NCBI GenBank assembly: GCA_004335835.1
Contig: RWJK01001912.1
Location: forward strand, 62,001 to 126,000
Reading direction: 5' to 3'
Source of the DNA: Scenedesmus sp. ARA3
Lineage: Eukaryota; Chlorophyta; Chlorophyceae; Sphaeropleales; Scenedesmaceae
DNA: 64,000 nt
The notes beneath the pieces were generated by a model. That model worked only from the letters and a program-made list of their open reading frames with translations. It was not told the origin of the DNA and ran no database searches. Numbering within the stretch: position 1 is the stretch's first letter; each line of letters begins with the position of its first letter. A program made the translations under genes and the position numbers. Positions 1 to 11,591 of this stretch are shown here, in pieces.

Positions 1-124
1 CAGTCACGTGCTTGCATGCAGCTCTCGGCCTGGTTCCTGCAAGCTGCTGCTAGTGCTCCCTGCAACCGCTGCTTGTACTGCTGCGCCTGCTGCTCCTGCT
101 GCGCTGCGTGCATGCCTACTGCAG

Positions 125-3100
125 GTTACTGATGACACTGACACTGGTGCTGATGAGATGCCAGAGCTGGAGCAGGGCACTGAGGATGCAGAGGATTCAG
201 AGGAGCTTGACTCTGACGATGATCAGCCGCTCGGCCAGAAGAAGAACCCAGAGCTGCAGCGAGGTGGGCTGCCAAATGCAGCTGATCGTGTTAAGCACAC
301 CGCACATGTGCACAAGCGTAAAAACCACACCATATGATTGGTCCTGTGCAAGCAGTGCTGCAGCAGGGGATAGACAGCACGCGATGAAGCAGCGGCAGCA
401 CAGGTGCAACAGGCGCATGCACAGGCTGCCAGGTGCAGGAGCAATGGCACACGTGGTCAACCTTCCTACGGGTGCCATAGACAGCAGTGGCATGTCTTGA
501 GGGTGCGGCCGTGCCTGTGCCGTTGTGCTAACCGATTTCTTGCAAACTGTTGTCCTGCAAACCCTGGCCTGCAGGCTTCTTTGACGCCAAGGGCAAGAAG
601 CAGCAGGGCAGCAAGAGCAGTTACAGCAACGTCAACGTGGGCCAGAAAGAGGAGGGCGCAGCGGCAGCAGCAGCGCGTGCGCGTGCACAGCAGCAGCAGC
701 AGCACCCGTACGGGCGCAGCAAAGGCGGCGCAGCAGGCGCGGGTATGACGCCTGATCAGAGCGCGGCGTTCATGCACAGTGGAGGGACTGCAGGCGCCAG
801 CAGCAGCGCAGCAGCAGCGGCAGGCCAGCCTGCACGCAAGGTGAGTGTGGATGTGTTGATGGTGACTGGCTGTGGTGTGTGCTGCATGGTCCGAAGTTGC
901 AGGCACGGGCGTGTGCAGGATTGGATGCAACAGCAGACCGGATGGCAGTGACACACAGCTACGGCGTGCGTTGCTGTGGGAGCTTGCATGCATAGGGTCT
1001 GAAAATTTCGAGCAGATTGTGACAGCAGGTGACACCAAGCGATGGAAGCTGTATAGCACGCAGAGCGCAGCAGCGGCAGCCGAGTTGCAGCGCCCAAGAT
1101 GTCTGCGGTGGCAGTGCGCTGCAGCTGCCTGCGGTGGCAGTGCGCTGGTGCCTGCCTGTGCATATGCCTGCTGCTGTTGCGCCTGCGCTCGACAAGCTCT
1201 GTTCGTTTTACGCTGCCACACACTGTCCTCACCCCCCTACGTGTCATTACCGGTGTCATAACTCAATTGCACCACACAGGCTTCCAGCTGGCAGACTAAT
1301 GAGAAGCCAAAGAAGAAGAAGGCAGAGCCAGCCCCGCCAGCAGCGCCCGCAGCGCCAGCAGAGGTGGTGGTGGCAAACGAGGCGCTGCTGGCGATGGAGA
1401 AAGAGCGGGAGGAGGCGCGCCGCCGCGCAAACATGGCCCGGGAGGCAGAGGCCTCAGCACCGCAGCCGATCGGGCGCTGCTGCTTGAACCGCGGCCTGGG
1501 AGATGCGGTCATGCGCTGCCAGAAAGATCCGAGCACGGCCAAGGTGTGGGGCAGGCGGCAGCAGCGTGGACGCTTGTGCCGCATGCTGTGTGTTGTCTGC
1601 AGCAGCTTTGCCTGGCGGTGCCAGTGGTTGTCTGATGTAGTGCAGTGACAGCTTCAGCGGCCCTGGTTGAAGAGCGTTCTGCCTGCCGTGACCAGTATCC
1701 AGCAGCCACACCTGGCCCTGCTGCCTGGCTGACCACACTGCTGCTGCTGCTGCCGCTGCTGCTGCTGTAGGTGTGGCCCAGCGAGCGGCGCGTGCAGATG
1801 CGCTGCAGCGCGGGCTGCGGCATGCTGTGGCACCAAGAGTGCTGGCGGCGCTTCCAGGACGGCTACGAGCAGGAGAGCCGCAGCAGCGACGCGCCGCACG
1901 GCATCAACATCACGCAGGTGGGCTGCTGTGTGTGCTGCTGGGTGTGTTGTGTGTGGGCGGCACTGCCGTTACATCAGTGAATGCTGCCGCCATCCTGGTG
2001 TGTCTCATGCTCTACCTCTCTTGTGTTTATCACTCCTCCACAACAAGTCGCCAATTTTTGCCGACGGCATCAACATCACGCAGGTGGGCTGCTGTGTGCT
2101 TCTGGGTATGTTCTGTGCGATGTACATGTGTGTGTTTATGTTACGTGCATGGCAGGCATGTGCGCAGCAGCCATGCAGCTTGTTGCGAAGTTGCAATGCG
2201 CCTTGGTCTCTTTGTCTGTGCTTTGACAGCATCACCCCTCATGATAACATGCGTCACTGCCATTTGTCTTGTACGTCATCAATGTTCAGGCGCTCAAGGT
2301 GCGCGACAAGGCGCGGCCGCCCACGGTGCGCTGCGTGACGCCCGGCTGCCCCGGCTACATCACCTTCGTGGGCAGCTTTGACGGGCCGGTGGGGCACGAG
2401 ACCTTCAAGAGCATGCAGTACCAGCCCACGCAGGTGCGCGGAGGCATGCATTCATTGCACCTGTATGACCTTTTTTGTGTGATCTTTGCGTTGTGCTGCA
2501 TGCTTGGCAGCAGAACGTGTGCAGGCATGATGGGATGTACATGCTGCAAGTTGCTCTCCGGCAAGTGTGTGCGCTAGCGCATATCTGGATGTTTCAAGGG
2601 CTTGATGTGTGATGCTGTTGCTGATGCGTTGCTTGCTGCTTTGCATCTTGCAGGACAACCTAGCAGCCATTAAGCAGGCAGAGGAAGCAGACAGGGCGGC
2701 AGCCAAAGCAGCAGCAGCGGACGCCCGTGCAGCAGCAAAGGCGGAGCAGCATGCAGCAAACTTAGCAGCGTGGCGGCAGCGCCATGGATGGAAGCCCAAG
2801 GAGCCTAAGAAGCCTCGTGCAAAGGCGCTGCAGGCAGAGCAGCAGCGGCACACAGCAGCAGCAAACGGCAACAGCAGCAGCATAGACCCAGAGCTGCTGA
2901 GCATTCTAGGAGGCCCTTCAGCAGCGAACCGTGCAACAGCAGCAGCTGCTGCAGAGGCAGCAGAGGCGGCTGCAGCAGCAGCAGCGCCAAAGCCTTCTGG
3001 CATCACCATCAGGAACAGAGCCATTAATGTGATGCGGGTGGGGGTGAAGCAGCCAACACAGCAGCAGCAGCAGCAGGGCGAGGAGCCGGGCAGCCCATCA

Positions 3101-3402
3101 GCAGCTTCTGTGGAAGGTATGGAAGCTTTGGGCTTGCATGCAGTATCTGGTGTTGCGCGGCAGCAGATGATTACATGTCATGCGGGAGCAGCTGCCGGAG
3201 GCTGGGTGCGCAGTGGGGTGTGTGTTTTGTGTGCGGCACGATTGTAGCTGTATGGTACCTAGCCTGCACCCCTGATGTCACCAGTTGTGTGGCTCTGTTA
3301 TGCTCATGGCAGCAGCATGCCCGGGGTGCTGTGCTGCATGCTCTTCTGTATGTGGTTGCGCACATCGCCATGTGCCGCCAACAGGCCAGCAACTGACACT
3401 GT

Positions 3403-3441
<39 letters not shown>

Positions 3442-4067
3442 AGGCTCCACCACAGCCAGCCAGTCAGCCAGCCAGGGCCATGCCAGCAGCCGCCAGGAGC
3501 CAGACCCCCTGGCCACACTCAGCAGCGCCCGCGCCTCAGACCACATCGACACAACCTACCACAGCAACCTAGATGACGTGCTCGCGCAGAACGCTGCAGA
3601 GGCAGCAGCAGGCGGCCGGCGTGGCAAGAAGAAGAAAGGAGTGAAGCTGGATCTGGCATCCCTGCAGGAGATTGGCAGCAGCAACGAGCAGCAGCAGTAC
3701 GTCCGGCCGCGCCAGCAGCAGCAGCAGCACCAGCAGGCGCAGCCGTCGCCGGCTAGCCAGCGGCAGCAGCAGCGGCAGCAGCAGCAGCAACAGCAGCCGG
3801 TGTCTATGGCTGACTTCCCTAGCCTTGATGAGGCGGCGTCTGCGCAGGCTGCTGGCGATGACACGCAGCTGGAGAAGGACTACTTGGCTGAGGCGCTGAA
3901 CAAGCTCAAGCTGGGTGGGTGCTCAGCTTCCACGTTGTTTTCAGAAAACTGCAACACTGCTGCTGCTGCTGCTGCCGCTCAGACCAACAGGCATCAGCGA
4001 GGCGCAGACCAGCCAGCACCTGCTGCTGGAGGGCCTCAGCTTCCACAATGTTTACGGATACTGCAAC

Positions 4068-4114
<47 letters not shown>

Positions 4115-6152
4115 AAAACACCCAGGCATCAGCGAGGCGCAGACCAGCCAGCACCTGCTGCTGGAAGGCCTCAGCTTCCACGAGATAGCCCGAGATGGCA
4201 AGGACCCCAAGGCAGTGGTGACACAGCTGGTGCTGGACCGCTGCGACAAGGAGCCCGTGGCAGTGATCCTGTTTGAGCGCCAGAATGCGGCTGCCGTGGT
4301 GATGCCAGACAAAGAGACGGCGACGACAGTCAAGTGCGTGCGGCGGGGCGGCGGCCGGGCTCAGTTGGGGTGGCGTTTGGGGGTGTGGCTCATGATGATG
4401 GTGAAGGGACACCAGCCAGGACAGTAGGCAGCTTGCAGCTGCGCTGGCACATGCATTTTTTGGCATCAGCTCAGCTTTGGCGCATCCTGCTCTCACACCG
4501 GGTCTCTGCCAATGCTGCTGCTGCTGCTGCTGCTGACACCTCCCTTCCTCCTCCCAGTGCACCATGCGGCATGCTGATGTTCGGGATGCACGTGAACCGC
4601 AAGGCGCCGCTCTGCTCCTTCCTGCACTCACATTGTTGCTGCTGCTGCTGCTGCCCGTCTCTTCCTGCTCTCCCTGTTGCACCATGCAGCATCGCGATGT
4701 TCCGGGTGCACATGTACCGCAAGCAGCTGCTGTGCTCCTACCTGCGCGATGCGCCGTACGATGATGTGCTGCACGAGGCCTGCCCCGACTATGAGCCAGA
4801 GAGCATACGACAGAAGCGGGAGCACGAGGAGGCGATGCGGGTGCGTTGGTTGGTCCGCTTAAGCGGCAGCAGCAGCAGCATGCAGATGCATTTGTATCAG
4901 CCGTGAGGCAGCAGGCACCAGGCAGCAGGTGCAGAGCAGTGCATGGCTGTGCATGGGGTCGCATTTCTGCACCCCTGTTCTCCACCCCGCACGCTGACTA
5001 GGGTGCCCAAACGTTCTGCCTGTATACGCACGTGTAGATGCTGGACATTACGCTGTAAAGCTGCTTTCGCCATTCAACGCTGCCAGCTCATTGCTCATCG
5101 CCCGGCTATGCTGCCATTATCGTGCTGCCTGCTTCTGCAGGAGCTGAGCGCAGCGAGCGCCGCTGCTGGCGGCAGCGCGGGGCCGAGTGAGGACCGCGTC
5201 CAGCAGCTTGCTGAGCTAGTGAAGCAGGGCAAACTCAGCCCAGAGGCGCTGATGGACATGCTGAATCAGGAAAATGGGCAGCAGCAGCAGCAGCAGCAGC
5301 AGAATGGTGCAAGCTCGCCGGCCACAGCAGCAGCCGGCCGCAAAGCACAGCCCAGCGAGCCGCGGCAAAAGGCAGAGAAGAAAGTCTCGGCGGCAGCAGC
5401 GCGCAAAACACAGCTTGCTCTTGACCAGAAGCTTGCGGAGAAGCGGGCGCAGATTGATGCAGCAGCCGAATCTGGGGCGGCTGCGGGCCGCGCCATAGCA
5501 GCAGCACGTGCTGCAGCTGCCGGGGCAGCAGCAGGCACATCAGCCGGGGCAACAGCAGCAGGCGCGGCAGCAGGCATGGCTGCAGGAGCAGCAGCAGTAG
5601 CAGCCGCTAGGACACCACTGGCCATTGTGCCACCGCCGCGGCCGCCGGCCGGCCACCCGCCTGCAGTGCAGCTGCAGCAGCCGCAGCAGCAGCAGCCGCA
5701 GCAGGTGATGTATGTGCAGCCTGGGCTGATGCAGCCAGTTGCAGCGCAGCAGCTGCTGGTGCCGCAGATGGGGTATGGCATGGTAGGCGCGCCTATGGGT
5801 ATGCAGATGCCAGGTGTACAGGCGGCATATGCAGGCATGATGCCTGTAGCTGCTATGCCAGCAGTCGCCAGCAGCGGCGGTGCAATGCTGTACCCTGTCG
5901 TGCAGCAGCCGCAGACGTGGCAGCAGCAGCGGCAGTTCGGCTACCAGCAGCAGTACGCTGAGCAGGCAGGCACTGCAGATGTGGCAGCAACAGCAGCAGC
6001 AGCAGCAGACGGGGACTGGGCGGGTGATGGTGAGATGTATGCAGGAGATGAATATGACGAGGGGTATGGCGGGGGAGAGCAGGCAGACGATGGCTGGGGC
6101 CAGATTGATTTTTCATATGATGACGGCTCGCAGGCGCATGATGAGGGCAGCA

Positions 6153-6183
<31 letters not shown>

Positions 6184-8762
6184 CAAGCAGGACGCGCTGG
6201 AAGCTGCCTTGGCTGCGCGCGGGCGTGATGCTGCTGGCGGCAGCAGCTCGCAGCGCAGCACGTCAGGCTCGCCAAGTATGAAGGTGCGGAAAGGGGTGCT
6301 GTTTGGACAATCTGTGTAGATAGATCGTTAGGGGTCTTACATGGTGTGTTCATGCGGCGTACGCCACGACAGAGACCTGGTCAAATAGGAGATGTTACAG
6401 AGGGGTGCCGTCTGCAGCGCTTGTGGTGTGACTGCCACAGTTATGCAGGGTCCATGATGCAGGAGGTTTAGTAATTATGGACTGACTGACAATGCAGACA
6501 TGTACCTGTGCAGGCTTGTGACCGTGCATGCTGCGTTTGGCGTTCAAGCCGCTGGTGCTGGGTATGGACCCATCTTGCTGTTGCTTAAACAGCCAGGCAT
6601 TGTCCATGTTGCTTGCTCCTACTGTGTTCCTGCAGCTGAATCCAATGGCCAAGGAATTCAGCCTCCCATGGATGGCAGCAGCAGCAGCAAAAGCAGCTCC
6701 CAGCAGGCTGCAGTCAGCCAGCAGCAGCAATGGCGGCACAGACAACAGCAGCAGCGCCACAAGCCCCCTGGCAGCTCGCAGCCTTAGTGAGCAGCCTCCT
6801 GCTGCTGCTGCTGCCAGCAGCAGCGCAGCAGCAGCAGCAGACAGCAGCAGCAGGCCAGAGGCAGCAGCACCTGCTGCAGCAGCAGCAGAAGCAGCACAGA
6901 GCAGCAAAGCAGCCAGCAGCAGCGCGGCAGCTGCTTCTGCGCCAGACACTGCGTCAAGGCAGCAGCAGCAGAAGCAGAAGCAAGAGCCGTCTAGAAGCCA
7001 GCCAGCAGCAGCAGGCAATGCAACACCTGCAGCAGCAGCGGCGGCAGCAGCAGCCCCTGCAGCAGCACCAGCAGCACCAGCACCACCACCACCAGCAGCA
7101 GCAGTCAGTGCTCGCCCCAGCAGTGGTGGTGGCGCAGTCAGCGCTGCTGGTGGGCTGCCTGCAGACCACATTGTGGATGTGGTGCAGATCACAGGCTGCA
7201 ACAACGCCCTGCTTGCCGCGCACTACCGCAATCCATTGACTCCACAGTGCGTGCCGTCTGTACCGCTTGTGCTGGCCAGTTGATATGCTTGTCTTGGCTC
7301 CTGCCGCACCTTTGCTGCTCCTTCCGTAGCGTCTCGCTTGAGCACAGCCACCTGCAGGAGCCACACAAGATCATGTTGCACATATCATGACTGCCTGTCT
7401 GCATATGTTGTGTTGCTTATGGTGCTGCTTGCTGTTCGTACCTTGTGCTCCTCACACTGCATTGTGCCTGGCCTCCTGCGGCAGCCCTCACCTGTCTTCT
7501 CTTGTTGAAGTCTGTTGCTTCTCCTTTGTGACGTGGCGTTGCTCATGTGGCTTGCTTTGCTTTCATGGTTCTTTCCTGCATGTCCTGCCTGCCTTTGCAG
7601 CTTCACGCTGACGCACAGCCAACTGCAGGAGCCGCGCAAAATTGCAGTCAGCGAGAGCGTGGGCCTGGTCCAATACAACAACGACACCGCCACAGTGGAG
7701 GGTCTGTGGGTGGCAGTCAGCAACACCACGGAAGGCGTCACATGGAAGGAAGTGGCTGAATACAAGCATGTGCCAGCCGAGGTCTACAGCAGAGTGCTGC
7801 AGCTGCAGCCGTTTAAGGCGCGGTACGTGGGGGAGGAGGCGCTGAGGATCACACGGGCGCTGTGGGAGTGGGCCAACCCGGCAGCAGCAGCAGCCGCAGC
7901 AGTGCAGCCGCCAGTGGCACCTCCAGCGGCAACGGCGGCGGCGCTGTCTGCGCGGTCAAGCAGTGGCGGTGGTGGGCCATCCGCTATGCAGCAGCAGCAG
8001 CAGCAGCCTGCTCGTTCAAGCAGTGCCGGCGGTGGGCCATCTGCTATGCAGCAGCAGCAGCAGCAGCCGGCGCGGATAAGCAGTGGCGGCGGGGCGCCAG
8101 CAGCTGCCGCAACCAGCAGCAGGCCAAGCTCATCAGGAACAGGACCTGCTTCTGCTGCTGGCGCTGCTGCATCAGGCTCCGGCCGCGCACTGCCGCCTAT
8201 GCTGCAGATGCTGGTGAACAGGCCTGGCTCAGCAGGCAGCAGCACTGGCGCTGGTGCAGTATCACCTGCTGCGCCGGCACCTGCAGCAGCAGCCCCGCTG
8301 CCGCCGCCACCAGCAGCAGCAGCGCCGGCGGCCGGGGCACGTGTAGCAGCAGCTGCGCGGCCAGCAGCAGCGGCAGCACCACCACCGCCAGGAGTTCGGC
8401 CAGCACCGCCAGGTGTTCGGCCAGCAGCAGCAGCAGCAGCACGGCCCGCAGCGCCTCCAGCAGCAGCAGCAGCGCCCGCAGCAGCAGCTGTGCGGCCAGC
8501 AGCACAGGCAGCACCTGCACCACCGGCAGCAGCAGGCAGCGATGCTGCAGCGCGGCACCGCGTGCGGAGGATGTGCACGGTCTGTGATGAGCGGCCGTCA
8601 GCTTGGCTGGTGTGGGACTGCAAGCACATGGGTCCCTGCCTGGAGTGCTGCCCCCGGCCTGCTGAGGTGGCCTCAGGGCAGAAGTTCCTGAACCCGCCTG
8701 CCTACCCCACGTGCAAGCAGTGCAACGGGCCCTGCACGGAACTGTTCAGGGTGATGATTTGA
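125..8762 (+). CDS. TTC3/DZIP3-like RING E3 ubiquitin ligase (5' partial)
   Basis: Probable E3 ubiquitin ligase that would pass ubiquitin from an E2 to substrates. Predicted exons: 125-263, 575-840, 1295-1543, 1771-1917, 2290-2433, 2654-3116, 3444-3914, 4126-4333, 4690-4840, 5141-6283, 6636-7246, 7601-8762. All junction phases agree and the sum is 5,154 nt, exactly 1,718 codons with stop. Seen: an acidic first exon; a Cys/His cluster (exons 1771-2433) with C-x3-C, WHQECW and a later C-x4-C pair; Ala/Gln-rich linkers with coiled-coil character; a DFPSL motif; and a C-terminal C3HC4 RING. A Cys/His domain far upstream of a terminal RING is the layout I know from TTC3 and DZIP3, so I name that family by architecture. 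TPR repeats, if present, lie before the window. Without the last two splices, translation would stop at 6319. The E3 role is fairly sure; the exact family is less so. Confidence 0.72.
2064..2098 (+). repeat. Intronic copy of an exon 3' end plus its splice donor
   Basis: These 35 bases are identical to 1898-1932, which spans the last 20 bases of exon 1771-1917 and the first 15 bases of its intron. The copy lies 166 bp downstream inside the same intron and carries the same CAG|GTGGGC donor, so it offers a decoy 5' splice site. I see no matching acceptor just upstream, so a mini-exon is not supported. Confidence 0.85.
3406..3443. repeat. CTG run ending in a splice acceptor
   Basis: About twelve CTG units whose last unit merges into the CTGCAG acceptor of exon 3444-3914 in the E3 gene. 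Another run of about fifteen CTG units lies at 4069-4113, 12 bases before the acceptor of exon 4126. Confidence 0.9.
3988..4046 (+). repeat. Intronic copy of the start of exon 4126
   Basis: 59 bases match 4123-4181 with one mismatch. The source covers the acceptor CAG and the first 56 bases of exon 4126-4333. The copy sits 135 bp upstream in the preceding intron and keeps its CAG acceptor. A CTG run and a short ACTGCAACACTG-type leader precede both copies, so the duplicated unit includes intron sequence. Use of the upstream acceptor would run on into the CTG repeat and change the protein. Confidence 0.85.
4558..4624 (+). repeat. Decayed intronic copy of exon 4690
   Basis: Similar to 4678-4744 (roughly 80% by eye), which covers the acceptor and 5' half of exon 4690-4840. 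A CTCCCAG acceptor just before it would keep the E3 reading frame and give a related peptide (MFGMHVNRK against MFRVHMYRK in the real exon). No GT donor follows in a usable place. It looks like an old exon duplicate, possibly once mutually exclusive with the downstream exon. Confidence 0.7.
7331..7372 (+). repeat. Decayed intronic copy of the last exon's start
   Basis: Resembles 7601-7643, the first bases of the terminal exon. It is preceded by a CCGTAG acceptor in the same phase, and its translation (HSHLQEPHKI) parallels the real exon (HSQLQEPRKI). The frame closes about 20 bases later, so use of this acceptor would remove the RING domain. It is the fourth such exon echo in this gene. Confidence 0.6.
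8574..8723 (+). other. C3HC4 RING finger of the E3 ligase
   Basis: The last exon encodes a Cys/His pattern: CTVC, then C-x-H (CKHMG), then C-x2-C (CLEC), then CKQC, followed by a short tail and stop. This order is a C3HC4 RING, which binds two zinc ions and recruits an E2. It lies eleven residues from the end of the protein, as in TTC3/DZIP3-type ligases. A long low-complexity Ala/Pro/Gln/Ser stretch (about 7860-8550) precedes it. Confidence 0.8.
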
Positions 8763-10342
8763 TGTTTTGCATGTCAGCTGAAGAGACTCATGCCGAGAGA
8801 CAGGACGCTGAATGTTCGTGCGCGGCTGTTAGTGTTTGTGTGGATGCGCTTGGCAGCCAGCAGGCAGTTGTTTGGCGGTTCATCAGGCATGCCAACTAGC
8901 GGAGGCTGGGAGTGTCGGCAGGAGGAGCAGCCCAGGGTTTTTGTGTGCGTGTTATTGTGGCAGAAACGTGGCGGTGTACATACTGAATGATGGGTGTGAA
9001 GAACATGCCCTGCATCGCAGTGTGTTGCTTGCTGGAGCATGCCAGGCTGCGTAGCGGCCTATGCGTGCCTAGATCAGCTGTAGCTCGGCAGACAGATATG
9101 CGCAGAAGAGTGCGGCTTTTACGCCGTTTGCTTTGGATGCTTGTTGTAGGCTTGTAGATGTGTTGATGTTGTGCAACCTTTGCAGGCCAGCTGCAGCAGG
9201 CGGGTAGTGTTGCTATGGTTGACAGCCGCAGCACATATAACCTTCTGCATAGTTTTCTGCCTTTTTTGTGGCGTGTCAGCAGGCAGCAGGAACGCCTTTT
9301 GGGATGCGAGGCGTTGCACCAGCGCTGCAATTCTGTCAGCTGGTTTGTAGCTGTGCAGTACGCAGCCTTATGCTTGCATGGTGTTGTGCTACAGCACTGA
9401 GCTGTGCAAGTATGTGGGGCGCAGATGTTCAGATCACATCATCTGAGCAGACTGCAGCAGCAGAATTGCTGCGTGGTGCGTGTCGTGATTTTGAAGAAGC
9501 TTGTTTTGTACATATGTGGTTTTGATGGAAAGGTCAAGCAACAGAGATGGTGTTAAATGAGCAGCTCGCCTTCAAAGAGTTTCATACTCTGAGTCCAGGG
9601 TGAATCCTGCACCCGTCATGCATTACAGTGAAGCCAAGATCTAGACCCACTAGAAGGTCTAGACCCACTGCTACCTGGACTTACATTGCAACCATATCCT
9701 GTGTCACAACAACTTGAAGCCACAAGCAACAGCTGTTGCGGATCTTGGCCTGAGACTGAAAGTGAGTTCGCTTAAGCAAACGATTTTTTTGAGCAATCAA
9801 ATGATGGTCACAAGCCATACAACTCCAAATGGGATAGGAATCTGCCAGGAGGCATATGGCACATGCGGCATGGTCTCCCTCATGAGGCCATGCCAGCAGC
9901 ATATGTAAGCCACAATACAGCTGAGGCTTCAGCAACATGGTTACGTTGTGAGTGCCGCACCGTGCGTGGGTGAGGCTCACCCATGGCATGAGCCAATGCC
10001 ATGGCAGTGTTGCAGACACAGCACAACTTGATGTGTACACCCACGGCATTTCAAATGCTGCTCAAAGTTTGTGGCACATGCACCCATACGGCAGCTGGCT
10101 GCCATTTGCACACCACACCCATAGCTCAGCATAAGAGATTGAAGAAAGGCACGATGCAACTCTCAATAAACACTTGACAAAGCACCAAAGCCTTCAATTA
10201 CGGCAATCAATTGTGCAATGCTTTCACGCACTCGAATCCATACATTACCCGGTCTTGCCCGCAACCTTGAGGGACCCTTTCAGGCTGTGAAAACTGCCAC
10301 GCGGCAGCTTGCTGCGCAGCTGCTGCAAGCTCAGCCCGTCAT
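8763..10342. other. Long non-coding stretch, two intergenic hairpins
   Basis: No supported coding exon. The first part is presumably the 3' UTR of the E3 gene. A TGTAA, the polyadenylation signal of chlorophytes, is at 9904-9908, but 1.1 kb from the stop is far, so I do not insist on it. At 9641-9671 TCTAGACCCACT occurs twice around the palindrome GGTCTAGACC. At 9967-10004 there are two adjacent perfect inverted repeats. Confidence 0.4.
9967..10004. repeat. Two adjacent perfect stem-loops
   Basis: TGGGTGAG at 9967-9974 pairs with CTCACCCA at 9976-9983. CCATGGCAT at 9981-9989 pairs with ATGCCATGG at 9996-10004 around a six-base loop. The two stems overlap by three bases, so they would be alternatives or form a compact double hairpin. 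No coding context explains them. Confidence 0.6.
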
Positions 10343-11591
10343 CTACATCAACAGCTGCTCAAAGGCACCCCCTTTGCCTGGATCCCTGCTGCCAACTGTC
10401 ACCACAGGCTGTTTCAGCTCAGGATCCTTCTCAGCACGTGAGAATGCAGCTACTGTGTTGGCAGTTGCCAGCGCTGCAGGTCCGTTTCCCTTCCCAGAAT
10501 ATGACACAGATGTGCCGGCCCTGTCTGTGAATGCAACACTTTTGGTGCGGCTGCTGGAGCTCTTGGGTTTGCTTGCCGCGTAGCTGTACCTGTTGTGGGC
10601 GTTCGAAGTGGCGCCTTCGCCCAGAGTGTAAGCAGTGCCTGATCCTGCTGCTGCGCGTGCGCCAAGGTAAGTTGCGGCGATGGCATGTGTGCCGTATATT
10701 TGGTTGTTCTCTCCATTGGTGAGGCCTGGGCAGATGCAGCACGACAGCGGGGCAGAAAATGTTGGCGTTGCCGTAGACAGCTTTTGCCTGGGCAAGGTTT
10801 GTACGACGGCTGTATAATTCAAGCCGCTTGGGGCCCTGTGCATTGCTCAACCAAGAGCGTCGCCAAAGTGCCAGCAGGTTTTTTTTGCGCCAGCAGGTTG
10901 GATGCTGATCAAAGATCTGGTTGGCGCAGTGCATCACGTCCACCGCATGCATGTTGGGTTAAACAGACTGTTTGGCTGGCTCCTGGGCCAGCATATGCAC
11001 GCTGTGGTCAGCTGACTGCTGCTGCTGCTGCTGCTGCTGCTGGTGAGCAACTTGCTGCCACACAGGACGGTCGCCAGGGCTTGCACTTACTTGCGGACGA
11101 CTCAGCTGTGCCAGCATAGCCGTATGCAAAGCCGGCTGGTAGCTTGTCCGATGCCAGCACTACTTGACCTGCGGCAAACGACAAACACGCTTCATTTGTG
11201 TCTCTGTATATCTAAAGACACAGTGCTGAATCACCAGGCTATGGGGTCCATCGCAGCCTGCTTATCTTGTGCCGCTGGCATCGCGTTCAAAAGCCTCTGT
11301 CAGCAGGCTTTCAGCATTTCAAATACAGCTGTAATACTGCGCCAGCACGACTGCTTGTAACATGCATGTGAGTGGTGTTGAGCAGCACCTTCAAACCACA
11401 TTTGCTGCTACAGCTGCGGCCCCCAACACCTTGGTTGGGCAGTAGAGATTGCTTACCGGCGTTGAAGTGTATGCCCCTGGCTTTTGACATAGTTGCGGCC
11501 TCAGCTATCCCGCCTTGTGGCGTGAAGGCGTCTGTGTTGCCGCCAGCATCCTGACCCTGCGCGCTGGAGTATGCTCGAGGGCCAGCAACAT
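10343..11591 (-). CDS. Unidentified protein, three C-terminal exons
   Basis: I do not recognise the family. Three exons chain in phase on the minus strand: 11591-11458 (ends at a GTAAGC donor), 11168-11091 (GTAAGTG donor) and 10725-10343 (ends in a stop). They give about 195 residues, rich in Ala, Gly, Ser and Thr, with no clear membrane segment; the last exon has a Ser/Lys/Arg patch (SKPKSSSSRTKS). Strong donors and three consistent phases favour a real gene, but codon and base composition are weaker than in the neighbouring genes. The 5' end of the chain is open; candidate exons upstream are listed separately. Confidence 0.45.

Noticed and set aside
6284..6319. E3 gene ends at the stop at 6319
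   Set aside because: The AAG|GTGCGG donor at 6283 joins in phase to exon 6636, and the full chain then closes exactly and ends in a RING, as expected for the family. Kept as a possible isoform.
10227..10250. tRNA-like TCGAATCC near 10227
   Set aside because: No acceptor stem, anticodon arm or matching A box could be built around it.
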